A stretch of 64,000 nt of DNA from Burkholderia sp. NRF60-BP8 (GTDB lineage Bacteria; Pseudomonadota; Gammaproteobacteria; Burkholderiales; Burkholderiaceae). Below the pieces are notes generated by a model. It saw only the letters and a list, made by a program, of their open reading frames with translations, ran no database searches and was not told the origin of the DNA. The stretch covers positions 1,426,001-1,490,000 of the forward strand of contig NZ_CP013372.1 of assembly GCF_001522585.2 (NCBI RefSeq), in the 5' to 3' direction. This document shows, one piece after another, positions 8,848-18,932 of the stretch; within the stretch, counting starts at the first letter, position 1, and the number at the start of each line of letters is the position of its first letter. The position numbers and the translations under genes are program-made.

Positions 8848-9882
8848 ATGACCGCTTCCTCCTCACACCGAAATCCCATTCACTGCGAAATCGATCTCGA
8901 CGCGCCGGGCAAGCACGCGGGGTACCTGCGGCTGCCGCACTCCGTGCACCGCTCCGCCTACGGCTGGCTGCCGATCCCGATCGCGTCGATCCGCAACGGC
9001 GACGGCCCGGTCGCGCTCGTGATGGCCGGCAACCACGGCGACGAGTACGAAGGCCAGATCATCGTCTCGCAACTGATGCGCGAGATCGAACCCGACATGG
9101 TCAGCGGGCAGTTGATCCTGCTGCCGATGGCGAATTTTCCGGCGGCGGATGCGGGCCTGCGCGTGTCGCCGCTCGACGAAGGCAACCTGAACCGCAGCTT
9201 TCCCGGCGACCCGACCGGCACGCCGACGCAGATGATCGCCCACTACATCGAGCACGCGCTGCTGTCGCGCGCGCAGTACCTGGTCGATCTGCACTCGGGC
9301 GGCAGTTCGCTGCTGTACCAGGGCGGCAACATGCTCGCGATCGATCCGCTCGACGCGGACGAAGCCGCGAAGCTCAACGGGCTGCTGAACGCGTTCGGGC
9401 TGCACAATGCGCTGCTGCACGCGCCGAATCCCGTGCATTCGGCGTCGGCCGCGCGCCGGCAGGGCGCGATCTCGATCGTCACCGAGCTCGGCGGCGCCGG
9501 GATGGCCGATCCGTCGCTGATCCGGCTCGGCCGGCACGGGTTGCTGCATTACCTCGGCTATATCGGGCTGCTGCACGGCGCACTCGTGCCCGACGCGCCG
9601 CCGACCGTCACGCGCTTCATGCGCGTCGACGGCGATCGCCATTTCGTTTATGCGTACGAGCGCGGGCTGTACGAGCCGCTCGTCGAACTCGGCGACCAGG
9701 TGAAGGCCGGGCAGCCGGCCGCGTGGGTGCATTTTCCCGATACGCCGTTGCGCGAACCGGTGCTGCACCGGTTCAACGGCGACGGCGAGGTGGTGTGCAA
9801 GCGCGTGCCCGCGCAGGTGCGGCGAGGAGATTGCCTGTTTCAGTTGGCGGAGTTGTCCACACCGCCGCGTGTCATCGAGTGA
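8848..9882 (+). CDS. Succinylglutamate desuccinylase/aspartoacylase-family zinc deacylase (DoeB-like)
   Basis: A 344-residue zinc amidohydrolase of the M14 aspartoacylase family. The metal ligands are visible as His63 and Glu66 in GNHGDEYEG and His149 in DLHSGG. The phrase GNLNRSFPGDPTGTPT and overall length match DoeB-type N-acetyl-diaminobutyrate deacetylases of ectoine breakdown. No other ectoine genes (doeA, eutD-like) lie nearby, so the substrate is open; an N-acylated amino acid is the safest statement. It lies about 3 kb before an operon that has an N-acetyltransferase but no deacetylase, a loose positional hint only. It is convergent with the next gene. Confidence 0.85.
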   Translation: MTASSSHRNPIHCEIDLDAPGKHAGYLRLPHSVHRSAYGWLPIPIASIRNGDGPVALVMAGNHGDEYEGQIIVSQLMREIEPDMVSGQLILLPMANFPAADAGLRVSPLDEGNLNRSFPGDPTGTPTQMIAHYIEHALLSRAQYLVDLHSGGSSLLYQGGNMLAIDPLDADEAAKLNGLLNAFGLHNALLHAPNPVHSASAARRQGAISIVTELGGAGMADPSLIRLGRHGLLHYLGYIGLLHGALVPDAPPTVTRFMRVDGDRHFVYAYERGLYEPLVELGDQVKAGQPAAWVHFPDTPLREPVLHRFNGDGEVVCKRVPAQVRRGDCLFQLAELSTPPRVIE

Positions 9883-9943
9883 CGCAACCGACTGGCGCGT
9901 TCGCGACCGTCGCAAGCCGACGCCGGTGCATACGCGCCGGTTG

Positions 9944-11017
9944 TCAGTCGGACGACACCGGCGACTCAGTTCCCTGTGCAACGCCGCATCGATGGCAATG
10001 CGGGAAGAAGAAGAAATTCCGGCCCCCGCATTCGCCGCATGCATTGAAAAGTCTCAAGCCGCAATGTACGCAGAACGTGGAATCGTCGCCGCCGAGATTC
10101 CACTGTTTGTCGCACGACGGGCAGCGCTTTTTCTCGAGTGACCGGACGGCTTTTTCATATCCGATCGTGCGTGCGCGTTCGCCCCGATCCTGCTGCAATT
10201 CGAGCCGTTTGCGTTCGGCATAGCGCTGAAACGCCTTCATCATGTATAGACCGGCGAATACCGTGAGCACGATGCCGACGAGGACCCGGACATAGCCGCC
10301 GAAATTCGGCAAGTACGGCACCAGCTCAATGAAAAACGCACTCAGCGCAAACAGGCCGAAACCGTACACGAACGGCCAGTAGCGCGCCTTGCGGTAGCGG
10401 ATGAACAGCCAGATCGCAACCAGCAGGATCGGTAACGTCAGCGCTAGCCGCAGCCCGAACACCTGCATCTCGTAGCGTCGCGTTGCTTCGTCGAAGCGCC
10501 GTTCGGCCGCTGCGTCCGCTTCGGCGATTTGCGTGTCGACCTGATTTTGCTGCGACGTCAGCGCCCGTTGCTGGTCGCCGATCGCATCGATCTGATGCTG
10601 CCAGTCGACCACCACGGCCTGCAGCGTATCGAGCTTGCGCGTTCTCGCCAGAAGGTCCGGATCGCTCGCACCGTCTCCCGTCACCGCGCGGGTTGCCAGC
10701 CAGTTGCGGAAACTTTCCTTCTCGGCCGCGTATTCCTTCGCGGCTCGGCCGCGCGCCACTTCCAGCGTGTCGACCTTCTCGGCAAGCGCGTCGCGCTGCG
10801 CCAGCAGATGGCGCCGCGCCGCGTCGAGCCGCGCCTTTGCCGGCGCATCGGCGAATTGCTCGACGGCCGGCGGCCCCCCGCGCGGAGCGAACGCCATGTC
10901 CCGGATCACGAGGCTGCCGAGCATGTTCAGAAAGACCGCGAAGACGATCGCGATTGCCCATGACGCGATTCGCAGGAGCCGTGCAGGGCTGGTCAGGCCG
11001 TCACCGGGAGTCATCAT
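9944..11017 (-). CDS. Membrane protein with coiled coil and C-terminal zinc ribbons
   Basis: A 357-residue protein. One membrane helix lies near residues 15-38, then a long charged region rich in Ala, Glu, Arg and Gln (about 55-185) likely to form coiled coil, then two or three membrane helices (about 190-270). The C-terminal tail has two Cys-pair zinc ribbons (CPSCDK with CVHCG, and CGECGG with CHRCG). I do not recognise a named family. The Cys pairs suggest the tail is cytoplasmic. Start at the tandem ATGs at 11012-11017 is supported by AGGA (complement of 11026-11029). Another small zinc-ribbon gene lies immediately upstream on the same strand. Confidence 0.75.
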   Translation of the reverse strand: MMTPGDGLTSPARLLRIASWAIAIVFAVFLNMLGSLVIRDMAFAPRGGPPAVEQFADAPAKARLDAARRHLLAQRDALAEKVDTLEVARGRAAKEYAAEKESFRNWLATRAVTGDGASDPDLLARTRKLDTLQAVVVDWQHQIDAIGDQQRALTSQQNQVDTQIAEADAAAERRFDEATRRYEMQVFGLRLALTLPILLVAIWLFIRYRKARYWPFVYGFGLFALSAFFIELVPYLPNFGGYVRVLVGIVLTVFAGLYMMKAFQRYAERKRLELQQDRGERARTIGYEKAVRSLEKKRCPSCDKQWNLGGDDSTFCVHCGLRLFNACGECGGRNFFFFPHCHRCGVAQGTESPVSSD

Positions 11018-11167
11018 CGTTTTTTTCCTGTTGTTGGAATGGTTTCCATTGTTATTAATCTCGAAGCAACCGTCGATGCTCTCTTTCTCGCCGGCTGCCC
11101 GCCCGACTTCGCCGCGATGCCGAATGCTGATCCCGAGCGGTCGGCCCCCGTTCGTGCCAGCGGACCA

Positions 11168-11461
11168 TCAACTCGAAATTGGCGGAGGAACGTGTGGGTT
11201 CAGCTCGATGAGTTCTCGGGCCAATCTGACAGGCATCGCAATGCCGCAACCGGAACAAACGCTATTGTCGGTCCGTTCGCCACAACAGGGACAAAACCAT
11301 CGCCCCGTGCAGGCGCGAGAGGGTTGAACGGACGTTTCGCCGGTTCTCAATGCTTCGAACTGCATTCGAACGGAGTGGCTAAAAAGTGCGCCCGTCGATG
11401 CACATCGAAGTTCTCCTCCCGCGACGATGACGAGTTCAGCGGAGCAATAGGGGCAATGCAT
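11168..11461 (-). CDS. Small zinc-ribbon protein
   Basis: About 97 residues with an N-terminal CPYCSAE pair and a C-terminal CPCCGE plus CSGCG set, the pattern of a treble-clef or zinc-ribbon fold. The start is uncertain: ATG 11461 puts the first Cys pair at the N-terminus, but no strong ribosome site is visible, and a TTG at 11536 would add 25 residues. Function unknown. Same strand as the larger zinc-ribbon membrane protein 150 bp downstream, so the two may be co-expressed. Confidence 0.6.
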   Translation of the reverse strand: MHCPYCSAELVIVAGGELRCASTGALFSHSVRMQFEALRTGETSVQPSRACTGRWFCPCCGERTDNSVCSGCGIAMPVRLARELIELNPHVPPPISS

Positions 11462-11589
11462 GAGCGACAAGGTCGTGGAAATGACTGGAGCGGACTGGAA
11501 TGCCGCCATCTTGGACGAGGCATCGACTGTCCGCAACCGACCGGCAGTCGCGCCCGTCAGATAGAATGATGGGCTTTGCCCGTACGCCT

Positions 11590-12510
11590 ATGTGGTTCAA
11601 GAACCTTCAGCTTCATCGTCTTCCGGCACCTTGGGCCGTTACCCCCGACCAGATGGAAAAATGGCTGGCGCCTCACGCGTTCCAGCCGGGCAGCAGCGTC
11701 GAAATGCAGCGCGTCGGCTGGGCATCGCCGCGTGACGACGGCGCGCTCGTGTATTCGATCAACCGGCAGATGCTGCTGCTGTTCCGTTCCGAAAAGAAGC
11801 TGCTCCCGGCGTCGGTCGTCAATCAGGTCACCAAGGCGCGTGCGCTCGAAGTCGAAGAGCAGCAGGGCTTCAAGGTTGGCCGCAAACAACTGCGCGAGCT
11901 CAAGGAACAGGTTACCGACGAACTGCTGCCGCGCGCGTTCAGCATTCGCCGCGATACCCGCGTGTGGATCGACACGGCGAACGGCTGGCTCGTCATCGAT
12001 GCGGCTGCCCAGGCGCTCGCCGACGACGTGCGCAGCCTGCTCGTCAAATCGATCGACGGGCTGCCGCTCGCGGGCGTGCAGGTGGCGCGTTCGCCGGTCG
12101 CCGCGATGACGGACTGGCTGTTGTCCGGCGACGCGCCGGGCGGATTCACCGTGGACCAGGACGCCGAGTTGCGCTCGAGCGGCGAAGGCGGCGCCACGGT
12201 GCGATACGTCGGCCACGCGCTGGAAGCGAACGACATGCGCCGGCACATCGAAGCCGGCAAGCAATGCATGCGGCTCGCGATGACTTGGGATGACCGGATC
12301 TCGTTCGTGCTGACCCCGTCGCTGACGATCAAGCGTGTCACGCCGCTCGACGTGATCAAGGAAGCGGCGGATCCGACCGCGCAGAACGACGATGAACGCT
12401 TCGACTCGGACGTCGCGCTGATGACGGGCGAGCTGGCGCGGATGCTGGCGAGTCTCGTCGATAGCCTGGGCGGCGAACGGCAGGACGCGACTCGTCAGGA
12501 AGCAGCCTGA
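11590..12510 (+). CDS. rdgC: Recombination-associated protein RdgC
   Basis: A 306-residue protein matching RdgC along its whole length, including the N-terminal [11 protein letters not shown] and an Arg/Lys-rich body. RdgC forms a ring around DNA and modulates RecA-dependent recombination. MWFKN is the conserved family start, so ATG 11590 was preferred over tandem ATGs at 11566 and 11569, which would add 7-8 residues. It is divergent from the zinc-ribbon gene. Confidence 0.92.
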   Translation: MWFKNLQLHRLPAPWAVTPDQMEKWLAPHAFQPGSSVEMQRVGWASPRDDGALVYSINRQMLLLFRSEKKLLPASVVNQVTKARALEVEEQQGFKVGRKQLRELKEQVTDELLPRAFSIRRDTRVWIDTANGWLVIDAAAQALADDVRSLLVKSIDGLPLAGVQVARSPVAAMTDWLLSGDAPGGFTVDQDAELRSSGEGGATVRYVGHALEANDMRRHIEAGKQCMRLAMTWDDRISFVLTPSLTIKRVTPLDVIKEAADPTAQNDDERFDSDVALMTGELARMLASLVDSLGGERQDATRQEAA

Positions 12511-12530
12511 ACACCGTCGTCGAGGATCAT

Positions 12531-12551
12531 CGCCCCCGCGACGGCGGGGCG
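12531..12551 (+). terminator. Hairpin after rdgC
   Basis: A CGCCCC/GGGGCG stem with a small bulge, about 20 bp after the rdgC stop. No T-tract follows, so the call rests on position and GC pairing. Confidence 0.35.
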
Positions 12552-12559
12552 TCGTGCCG

Positions 12560-12990
12560 ACACGACGATTAGAGGAAGACCGCCGCCACCTGGCGGCGGC
12601 GAATCGCGGCCGGGCGCTCGCGATCCTGAAAAGCCAGCCCGAATCGGCCTGACCGGCAGGCCATCGAAGCGACGACACGCTGCCGATCCGCGGCGCTCGT
12701 CTGCGTCGCCCACACGTCGAACGGGCACGGCGCCCTGCCACGGGCGTTCGCCCCACCCCACTCCGCCTGCAAGCCTTCTTCCGCGTCCCGCGAAATCCTT
12801 ATCGAAATTGCTTCGTTCGCCTTTGCCGGCCGCGCCGCTAACGTGTTCGAAACTGGCGGCGCGCCGGGATGCCTCGCACGAAGCACCACAGCGGCCGCCA
12901 TCACGACAACCGCGTCGCGATAACGGAACAGACCGGACGGGCCGCGTGCCCGCACCCCGCCAGGAACGTCCGCATCGCGCGCCATTCGCG
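12560..12990. other. Intergenic region upstream of the organosulfur operon
   Basis: About 430 bp that should hold the promoter of the operon starting at 12991. A 138-codon open frame on the minus strand (12569-12985) has moderate third-position GC but no recognisable domain or ribosome site, so I do not call it a gene. Confidence 0.35.
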
Positions 12991-13557
12991 ATGCCCATGG
13001 CCACGAACGACCGCATCATCGACACGACGCCGCTCGACGTCCGCGCGCAACCGCTGATCGACGCGCTGATCGACGAGTATTCGACCCGTTACGACGCGTA
13101 CCGCCCCGACAGCCGCGCGTCGGCTCGCGACGAGCTCGCGCGCTACCCGGCCGAACTGTTCGCTCCGCCCGACGGCGCGTTCGTGCTGCTGCTGCGCGAC
13201 GGCGAAACGATCGGCGGCGGCGCGTTCAAGCGTTACGACGCGCAGACCGCCGAACTGAAACGCATCTGGACGCGCACCGACCTGCGCCGCCAGGGCCTCG
13301 CACGGCTCGTCGTCGAAGCGCTCGAACTGCGCGCCGTGCAGCAGGGCTACCGCCGCCTCTACCTGACGACCGGCTTTCGCCAGCCCGAAGCGTGGGCGCT
13401 GTACGACCGCACCGGCTATACGCGGCTGTTCGACTCGTCGATCGATCCCGAAGCGTATTTCCACCTGCGTTTCGGCAAGGACCTCGTCGATCCGTCGCGC
13501 ACGTCGACGCTGGCCGACCTGTGGGCACCCGTGCCCGAACCGGTGCTGCCGCGCTGA
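12991..13557 (+). CDS. GNAT-family N-acetyltransferase
   Basis: A 188-residue acetyltransferase. The acetyl-CoA-binding motif is visible as [14 protein letters not shown] with a preceding beta strand, followed by the typical C-terminal strand (LTTGFRQPEAWALYDRTGY). It is the first gene of a plus-strand run with amino-acid ABC transporter parts and flavin monooxygenases. In the Bacillus subtilis yxe and ytm operons a GNAT enzyme acetylates S-substituted cysteines before oxidative C-S cleavage, so that role is proposed here by context. ATG 12991 or 12997 is possible; neither has a good ribosome site. Confidence 0.85.
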   Translation: MPMATNDRIIDTTPLDVRAQPLIDALIDEYSTRYDAYRPDSRASARDELARYPAELFAPPDGAFVLLLRDGETIGGGAFKRYDAQTAELKRIWTRTDLRRQGLARLVVEALELRAVQQGYRRLYLTTGFRQPEAWALYDRTGYTRLFDSSIDPEAYFHLRFGKDLVDPSRTSTLADLWAPVPEPVLPR

Positions 13558-13623
13558 GCGCACGGCGCCCCGCCTTTCACGTTGCCCATTCCGCCTTCCA
13601 CGCTTCCACGACAGGACGTTTTC

Positions 13624-14577
13624 ATGCATCGAGCCGTACCGCTTTCATTCCGTGCCGTGCGCACGCTGGCCACCGCGCTGATCGGCCTGAGCGCCTTCGC
13701 CGCCGTCACGGCCGCGTCCGCCGCGACGTTCGACCTGAGCCCCGAGCAGCGCGGTCGCCCGCGCGGCGCAGCCGATGCGGCCGTCGAGCGCGCGGTGCCT
13801 GCGTCGTTCAGGTTCGCCGAACCCGGCACGCTGACGATCGGCATCGCGCCGAGCCTGCCGCCGATCAGTTCGTATGCGACCGACGCACGCACGGTGATCG
13901 GCTTCGACGCCGACGTCGGCCAGCTCGTCGCCGATACCCTCGGCCGCAAGCTGAAGATCGTCGCGCTCGCCTGGGCCGACTGGCCGCTGGCGCTCGAATC
14001 GGGGAAAGTCGACGCGGTGATCTCGAACGTGACCGTCACCGAGGAGCGCAAGCAGAAGTTCGATTTCTCGACCTATCGCAAGGATCAGGTCGGCTTCTAC
14101 GTGCGCAACGACAGCAAGATCCAGGCGATTCGCGAGCCGAAGGACGTCGCCGGGCTGCGCATCGTGACCGATGCCGGCACCAACCAGGAAAAGATCCTGC
14201 TCGCGTGGGACCGCGAGAACGTCGCGCACGGGCTCAAACCCGTGCAGATCCAGTACTACGACGATCAGGCGATGCGCATCGTCGCCGTGCAGTCGGGCCG
14301 GGCGGACGCGGTGTTCAGCGTGAACTCGGTGCTCGCGTATCAAAGCGCGCAGCAAGGCAAGACGCGGCTCGTCGGCACGATCAGCGGCGGCTGGCCGCGC
14401 ACGGCCGACATCGCGATCGCCACGCGCCGCGGCAGCGGTCTCGCCGAGCCGCTGACCGTCGCGCTGAACGGGTTGATCAAGAGCGGCCGCTACCGGCAGG
14501 TGCTCGACCGCTGGAACCTCGCGTCCGAAGCGATCGACCAGTCGCGCACGAATCCGCCCGGGCTGCCGAAGAGCTGA
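13624..14577 (+). CDS. Polar amino acid-type ABC transporter substrate-binding protein
   Basis: A 317-residue periplasmic binding protein of family 3 with a Sec signal (hydrophobic core then ASA) and the bilobed fold. An extra segment of about 35 residues (DLSPEQRGRPRG...) precedes the first strand of the SBP domain. AGGA at 13613-13616 supports ATG 13624. It is clearly paralogous to the binding protein at 18933, sharing phrases such as YATDARTV and AWADWPL. The family usually binds amino acids such as cystine, Glu or Arg. Context points to a sulfur-containing ligand (inference). Confidence 0.88.
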   Translation: MHRAVPLSFRAVRTLATALIGLSAFAAVTAASAATFDLSPEQRGRPRGAADAAVERAVPASFRFAEPGTLTIGIAPSLPPISSYATDARTVIGFDADVGQLVADTLGRKLKIVALAWADWPLALESGKVDAVISNVTVTEERKQKFDFSTYRKDQVGFYVRNDSKIQAIREPKDVAGLRIVTDAGTNQEKILLAWDRENVAHGLKPVQIQYYDDQAMRIVAVQSGRADAVFSVNSVLAYQSAQQGKTRLVGTISGGWPRTADIAIATRRGSGLAEPLTVALNGLIKSGRYRQVLDRWNLASEAIDQSRTNPPGLPKS

Positions 14578-14623
14578 GCGCCCGCAACCGTCCACCCACG
14601 CTCACGCAGGAACGCCGCTCACC

Positions 14624-15673
14624 ATGTCTTATTCGCTTTCGTTGCTGGACAAGAGTCCGATCGCCGACGGCGCGAACGCCGCCGACGCGCTGCGCTTCAC
14701 CACGACGCTCGCGCAACGCGCCGAACAGCTCGGCTATGCGCGCTTCTGGGTCGCCGAACATCACGGCACGCCGGGCTTCGCGAGCTCGGCGCCGGAGATC
14801 GTCGTCGCGCATCTGCTCGCGCGCACGTCGCGCATCCGCATCGGCTCGGGCGGCGTGATGCTGCAGCACTACAGCCCGTTCAAGGTGGCCGAGACGTTCA
14901 AGCTGCTGGCCGCGCTCGCGCCGGGCCGCGTCGATCTCGGCATCGGCAAGGCGCCCGGCGGGCTGCCGCTGACCACGCGCGCGCTGCAGTGGTTCCACGA
15001 CAAGGCGCGCAAGCCCGACTTCGCGGGGCAACTCGCGGAGCTCGATGCGTTTCTCGGCTGGGGTGTGGCCGAGGATCATCCGCTCGCCGGCGCGGTCGCG
15101 CTGCCGGTGCCGCCGCAGTTGCCCGAACGGATCCTGCTCGGCGGCTCGCCGGACAGCGGCGCGCTCGCCGCGCGCCACGGCTGGCGCTTCTGCTACGCGG
15201 GCCATTTCAACGGCGACGACGCGAATCTCGAACGCTCGCTCGACGCATACCGCAGCGCGGGCGGCCAGAAGCCGCTCGTGGCGCTGTACGCCGTCGCCGC
15301 GCCGACGCGCGACGAGGCCGAGCGACTGATCGGATCACTGAAGATCTTCAAGCTGCAATTCGCGGGCGGCCAGAGCTTCAACCTCGCCAGCGCGCAGGCG
15401 GCCGCCGAATTCGCGCGGCAAAGCGGCGCGTCCGACTACCGGATCGACGAGCTGCGCCCGACGGTGCTGGCCGATACGCCCGAACGCGTGCACCGTGCGC
15501 TCGACGCGCTGAGCCGGCGCCTTGACGTCGATGCGTTCGTGATCGATTCGCCGGTGTCCGACTACGCGGCCCGGCTCGCGTCGGCCGAGTGGCTCGGCGG
15601 CGCGCTGTCGACCACGCCGTTGCAGGCGGCCCTCGCGGCCGACCGTTCCCTTTCCCCCGACCAGAACGCGTGA
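14624..15673 (+). CDS. Luciferase-like flavin monooxygenase (CmoO/YtmO-type)
   Basis: A 349-residue LLM-family TIM-barrel protein with the typical N-terminal strand (SLLDKSPI), WVAEHHG at the active-site edge, and [12 protein letters not shown]. These enzymes use reduced FMN and O2. YtmO-type members sit in sulfur-amino-acid operons with a GNAT enzyme and a cystine-type transporter, as here. AGGA at 14608-14611 precedes ATG 14624. It ends 10 bp before the next monooxygenase gene, so the two are almost certainly co-translated. Confidence 0.88.
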   Translation: MSYSLSLLDKSPIADGANAADALRFTTTLAQRAEQLGYARFWVAEHHGTPGFASSAPEIVVAHLLARTSRIRIGSGGVMLQHYSPFKVAETFKLLAALAPGRVDLGIGKAPGGLPLTTRALQWFHDKARKPDFAGQLAELDAFLGWGVAEDHPLAGAVALPVPPQLPERILLGGSPDSGALAARHGWRFCYAGHFNGDDANLERSLDAYRSAGGQKPLVALYAVAAPTRDEAERLIGSLKIFKLQFAGGQSFNLASAQAAAEFARQSGASDYRIDELRPTVLADTPERVHRALDALSRRLDVDAFVIDSPVSDYAARLASAEWLGGALSTTPLQAALAADRSLSPDQNA

Positions 15674-15683
15674 CGCTCCCATC

Positions 15684-17036
15684 ATGACGACCCGACGATC
15701 GATCCCCTTCGGCCTGATGCTGCAAGGCGCAGGCAGCCACATGAACGCGTGGCGGCATCCGAGCAACCCGCCCGACGCGAGCATCAACCTCGACTTCGCG
15801 ATCGGCGTCGCGCGCAAGGCGGAGGCCGCCGGCATCGCGTTCGCGTTCGTCGCGGACGGCCTCTACATCAACGAGAAGTCGATCCCGCACTTCCTGAACC
15901 GCTTCGAGCCGCTGACCGTGCTGTCGGCGCTCGCGGTCGCGACGAAGAAGATCGGGCTCGCGGGCACGATCTCGACGTCGTACAGCGAGCCGTTCACGGT
16001 CGCGCGCCAGCTCGCGTCGCTCGACGCGATCAGCGGCGGGCGCGCGGGCTGGAACGTCGTGACGACGCCGCTCGAAGGCACCGCGAAGAATTTCGGCAAG
16101 GCGCACCCGGATCACGAGCTGCGCTACGAGATCGCCGACGAATACCTCGAGGTCGTGCAGGGCCTGTGGGACAGTTGGGATGACGATGCATTCGTGCGCG
16201 ACCGCGCAACCGGCCGCTTCTTCGATCGCGACAAGCTCCATACGCTCGATCACCGCGGCCGCTTCTTCCAGGTCGCGGGCCCACTGAACATCCAGCGCTC
16301 GCCGCAGGGGCAACCGGTGATCTTCCAGGCCGGCTCGTCCGACACCGGGATCGGCCTCGCGGGCAAATACGCGGATGCCGTGTTCACGCATTCGCCGTCG
16401 ATCGAGGAAACGGCCGCGTTCACGCAGCGCGTGAAACGCAGCGCGATCGAGCACGGGCGGCAAGCCGGCGACGTGAAGATCTTCCCCGGCGTCGGGCCGA
16501 TCGTCGGCCGCACGGCCGCCGAAGCGGAGGACAAATACCAGGCGATCCGCGACCTGCTGACGATCGACGAGGCGCTCGCGTACCTCGGCCGCTATTTCGA
16601 TCACCACGATTTCACGCAGTACGCGCTCGACGCGCCGTTCCCGGAACTGGGCGAGCTCGGCCGCAACAGCTTCCGCTCGACCACCGACCGGATCAAGGCC
16701 GATGCGAAACAAAAAGGCCTGACGCTGCGCGAGACCGCGCTTGCGGTCGCGACGCCGCGCCCGAACTTCATCGGCACGGCCGAGCACGTCGCCGACGAGT
16801 TGATCCGCTGGCACGACGCCGGCGCTGGCGACGGCTTCATCCTCGGTTTTCCGGTACAGGCGCAGGGCATCGACGATTTCGTCGAACTCGTGATTCCGGT
16901 GCTTGAGGCGCGCGGCCGCTACAGCCACGACCTGCCCGGCGTCACGCTGCGCGATCACCTCGGTCTGCCGCGCAAGGCGAGCCGCTACGCGACGCCCGGC
17001 GCCGCACGGGAAACGGCCGCCGAAGCGCACGCCTGA
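15684..17036 (+). CDS. FMN-dependent monooxygenase of the NtaA/SnaA/DszA family
   Basis: A 450-residue two-component monooxygenase. Family hallmarks are visible: an insertion-bearing barrel, [12 protein letters not shown] and [19 protein letters not shown]. Members oxidise nitrilotriacetate, dibenzothiophene sulfone, dimethylsulfide or N-acetyl-S-(2-succino)cysteine using FMNH2 from a separate reductase. No reductase gene is seen in this operon. Neighbours (GNAT, amino-acid ABC parts) make a C-S cleaving role on an N-acetylated S-substituted cysteine the most economical reading. Confidence 0.9.
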   Translation: MTTRRSIPFGLMLQGAGSHMNAWRHPSNPPDASINLDFAIGVARKAEAAGIAFAFVADGLYINEKSIPHFLNRFEPLTVLSALAVATKKIGLAGTISTSYSEPFTVARQLASLDAISGGRAGWNVVTTPLEGTAKNFGKAHPDHELRYEIADEYLEVVQGLWDSWDDDAFVRDRATGRFFDRDKLHTLDHRGRFFQVAGPLNIQRSPQGQPVIFQAGSSDTGIGLAGKYADAVFTHSPSIEETAAFTQRVKRSAIEHGRQAGDVKIFPGVGPIVGRTAAEAEDKYQAIRDLLTIDEALAYLGRYFDHHDFTQYALDAPFPELGELGRNSFRSTTDRIKADAKQKGLTLRETALAVATPRPNFIGTAEHVADELIRWHDAGAGDGFILGFPVQAQGIDDFVELVIPVLEARGRYSHDLPGVTLRDHLGLPRKASRYATPGAARETAAEAHA

Positions 17037-17098
17037 CGCCGCCGCGCCGCCCGCGCGCGGCGCGCCCGCCGATCGATCCATTCGAGGACTCCAACGAC

Positions 17099-18898
17099 AT
17101 GAGCGACACGACCCATCTCGGCGGCGCGCTGCCGCCGCTCTCTTCCCCCGGCGCACGCGCGCCCGGCACGCGCGTGCGGATCGTACCCGCGCGCCACCGG
17201 TCGCGCACGGCCGGCACCGTGCTCGCGCTCGTGCTGATCGCGCTCACGCTGCATTCGATCCTCGGCAACCCGCAATGGGGCTGGCCGGTGTTCGCCGAAT
17301 GGTTCCTGTCGCCGCCGGTGCTGTCGGGGCTCGCGCGCACGCTGGTGCTGACGCTGCTCGGCGCGGTGTTCGGCTTCGTGCTCGGTGCGTTCGTCGCGCT
17401 GGCCCGGCTGTCGCGTTCGCGCCTGCTGTCCGCCAGCGCGTGGACCTTCGTGTGGCTGTTCCGCTCGATTCCGCTGATCGTGCTGCTGCTGATCCTGAAC
17501 AACCTCGGCTACCTGTACGAGCACGTGCGGCTCGGCGTGCCGTTCACCGACATCGTATGGTTCGACACGCCGACGACCGACCTCATCAGCCCGTTCCTCG
17601 CGGCCGTGCTCGGCCTCACGCTGAACCATGCGGCGTTTTCCGCGGAAGTGATCCGCGGCGGCATTCTCGCGGTCGACCAGGGGCAACTCGAAGCCGCCGC
17701 CGCGCTCGGGCTGCCGCGCGGCCGGCAGACCTCGCGAATCGTGCTGCCGCAGGCGATGCGCGCGATCCTGCCGACCGCGTTCAACGACCTGATCACGCTC
17801 GCGAAAGGCACGTCGATGGTGTACGTGCTCGCGATGCCGGAGTTGTTCTATACGGTGCAGGTGATCTATCGCCGCAACCTCGAAGTGATTCCGCTGCTGA
17901 TGGTCGCGACCGTCTGGTACCTGATCATCCTGACCGTGCTGTCCGCGATCCAGGTGCAGGTCGAGCGGCACTATGCGCGCGGCGCGCTGCGCAATCCGCC
18001 GCCGTCGGTGGTCACGTTCGCGCTTGCGCGCATCGGCGGGCTGTGGCGACGTGTCGCGTCGCGCCGCGCGGCATCGATCGCCCGTACGCGAAGCGATGGC
18101 GGCACGCCTGCCGATACCGCGGCCGCCGTGTCGCACACCGGCGGCGAAGTGGCCGTGCATGGCGTGTCGAAACAGTTCGGCATGCAGCGCGTGCTCGACA
18201 ACGTGTCGTTCGTCGCGCCGCGCGGCAGCGTGACCGTGATCGTCGGGCCGTCGGGCTCCGGCAAGTCGACGCTGCTGCGCACGATCAACCATCTCGAACG
18301 CGTCGACGACGGCTTCATCGACATCGACGGTGAATTGATCGGCTATCGCCGCGAAGGCGACGTGCTGCACGAGCTGAACGAACGCGACGTGCTGAAGCGG
18401 CGCACGGCCGTCGGCATGGTGTTCCAGAACTTCAACCTGTTCCCGCACCTGACGGTGCTCGAGAACCTGGTCGAAGCGCCGGTCGCCGTCGCCGGCATGA
18501 CGCGCGACGCGGCCGAGCACGCCGCGCGCACGCTGCTCGCGCGGGTCGGCCTCGCCGATAAAGCCGATGCGTATCCGCGCCAGTTGTCCGGCGGCCAGCA
18601 GCAACGCGTCGCGATCGCGCGAGCGCTCGCATTGCGGCCGAAGGTGCTGCTGTTCGACGAGCCGACGTCGGCGCTCGATCCCGAACTCGTCAACGAAGTG
18701 CTCGATGTGATCAAGGAGCTCGCACGCTCGGGCACGACGCTCGTGATCGTCACGCACGAGATCGGCTTCGCACGCGAAGTCGCGGACAACGTGCTGTTCA
18801 TGGAACGCGGGCGCATCGTCGAGGCCGGCCCGCCCGCCGTCGTGCTCGATGCGCCGGCCCATGCGCGTACTCGCGCGTTCCTGTCGCGGGTGCTGTGA
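17099..18898 (+). CDS. Fused amino-acid ABC transporter permease and ATPase
   Basis: A 599-residue fusion. About residues 1-310 are a HisM/GlnP-type permease with several membrane helices and the EAA-type loop (EAAAALGLPRGRQTSRIVLP). About 345-595 are a GlnQ-type ATPase with Walker A (GPSGSGKST, about 383), signature LSGGQQQRV (about 495) and Walker B (LLFDEPTSALD, about 516). Fusion removes the need for separate permease and ATPase genes; a homodimer would supply two of each. GAGGA at 17084-17088 precedes ATG 17099. It lies between the two binding-protein genes and presumably serves one or both. Confidence 0.92.
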   Translation: MSDTTHLGGALPPLSSPGARAPGTRVRIVPARHRSRTAGTVLALVLIALTLHSILGNPQWGWPVFAEWFLSPPVLSGLARTLVLTLLGAVFGFVLGAFVALARLSRSRLLSASAWTFVWLFRSIPLIVLLLILNNLGYLYEHVRLGVPFTDIVWFDTPTTDLISPFLAAVLGLTLNHAAFSAEVIRGGILAVDQGQLEAAAALGLPRGRQTSRIVLPQAMRAILPTAFNDLITLAKGTSMVYVLAMPELFYTVQVIYRRNLEVIPLLMVATVWYLIILTVLSAIQVQVERHYARGALRNPPPSVVTFALARIGGLWRRVASRRAASIARTRSDGGTPADTAAAVSHTGGEVAVHGVSKQFGMQRVLDNVSFVAPRGSVTVIVGPSGSGKSTLLRTINHLERVDDGFIDIDGELIGYRREGDVLHELNERDVLKRRTAVGMVFQNFNLFPHLTVLENLVEAPVAVAGMTRDAAEHAARTLLARVGLADKADAYPRQLSGGQQQRVAIARALALRPKVLLFDEPTSALDPELVNEVLDVIKELARSGTTLVIVTHEIGFAREVADNVLFMERGRIVEAGPPAVVLDAPAHARTRAFLSRVL

Positions 18899-18932
18899 TG
18901 CGCGCCGCTTCCGACTCGCGAGGTGCCGGACG

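Noticed and set aside
12569..12985. 138-codon minus-strand frame upstream of the GNAT gene
   Set aside because: Third-position GC is only moderate, there is no domain and no convincing ribosome site.
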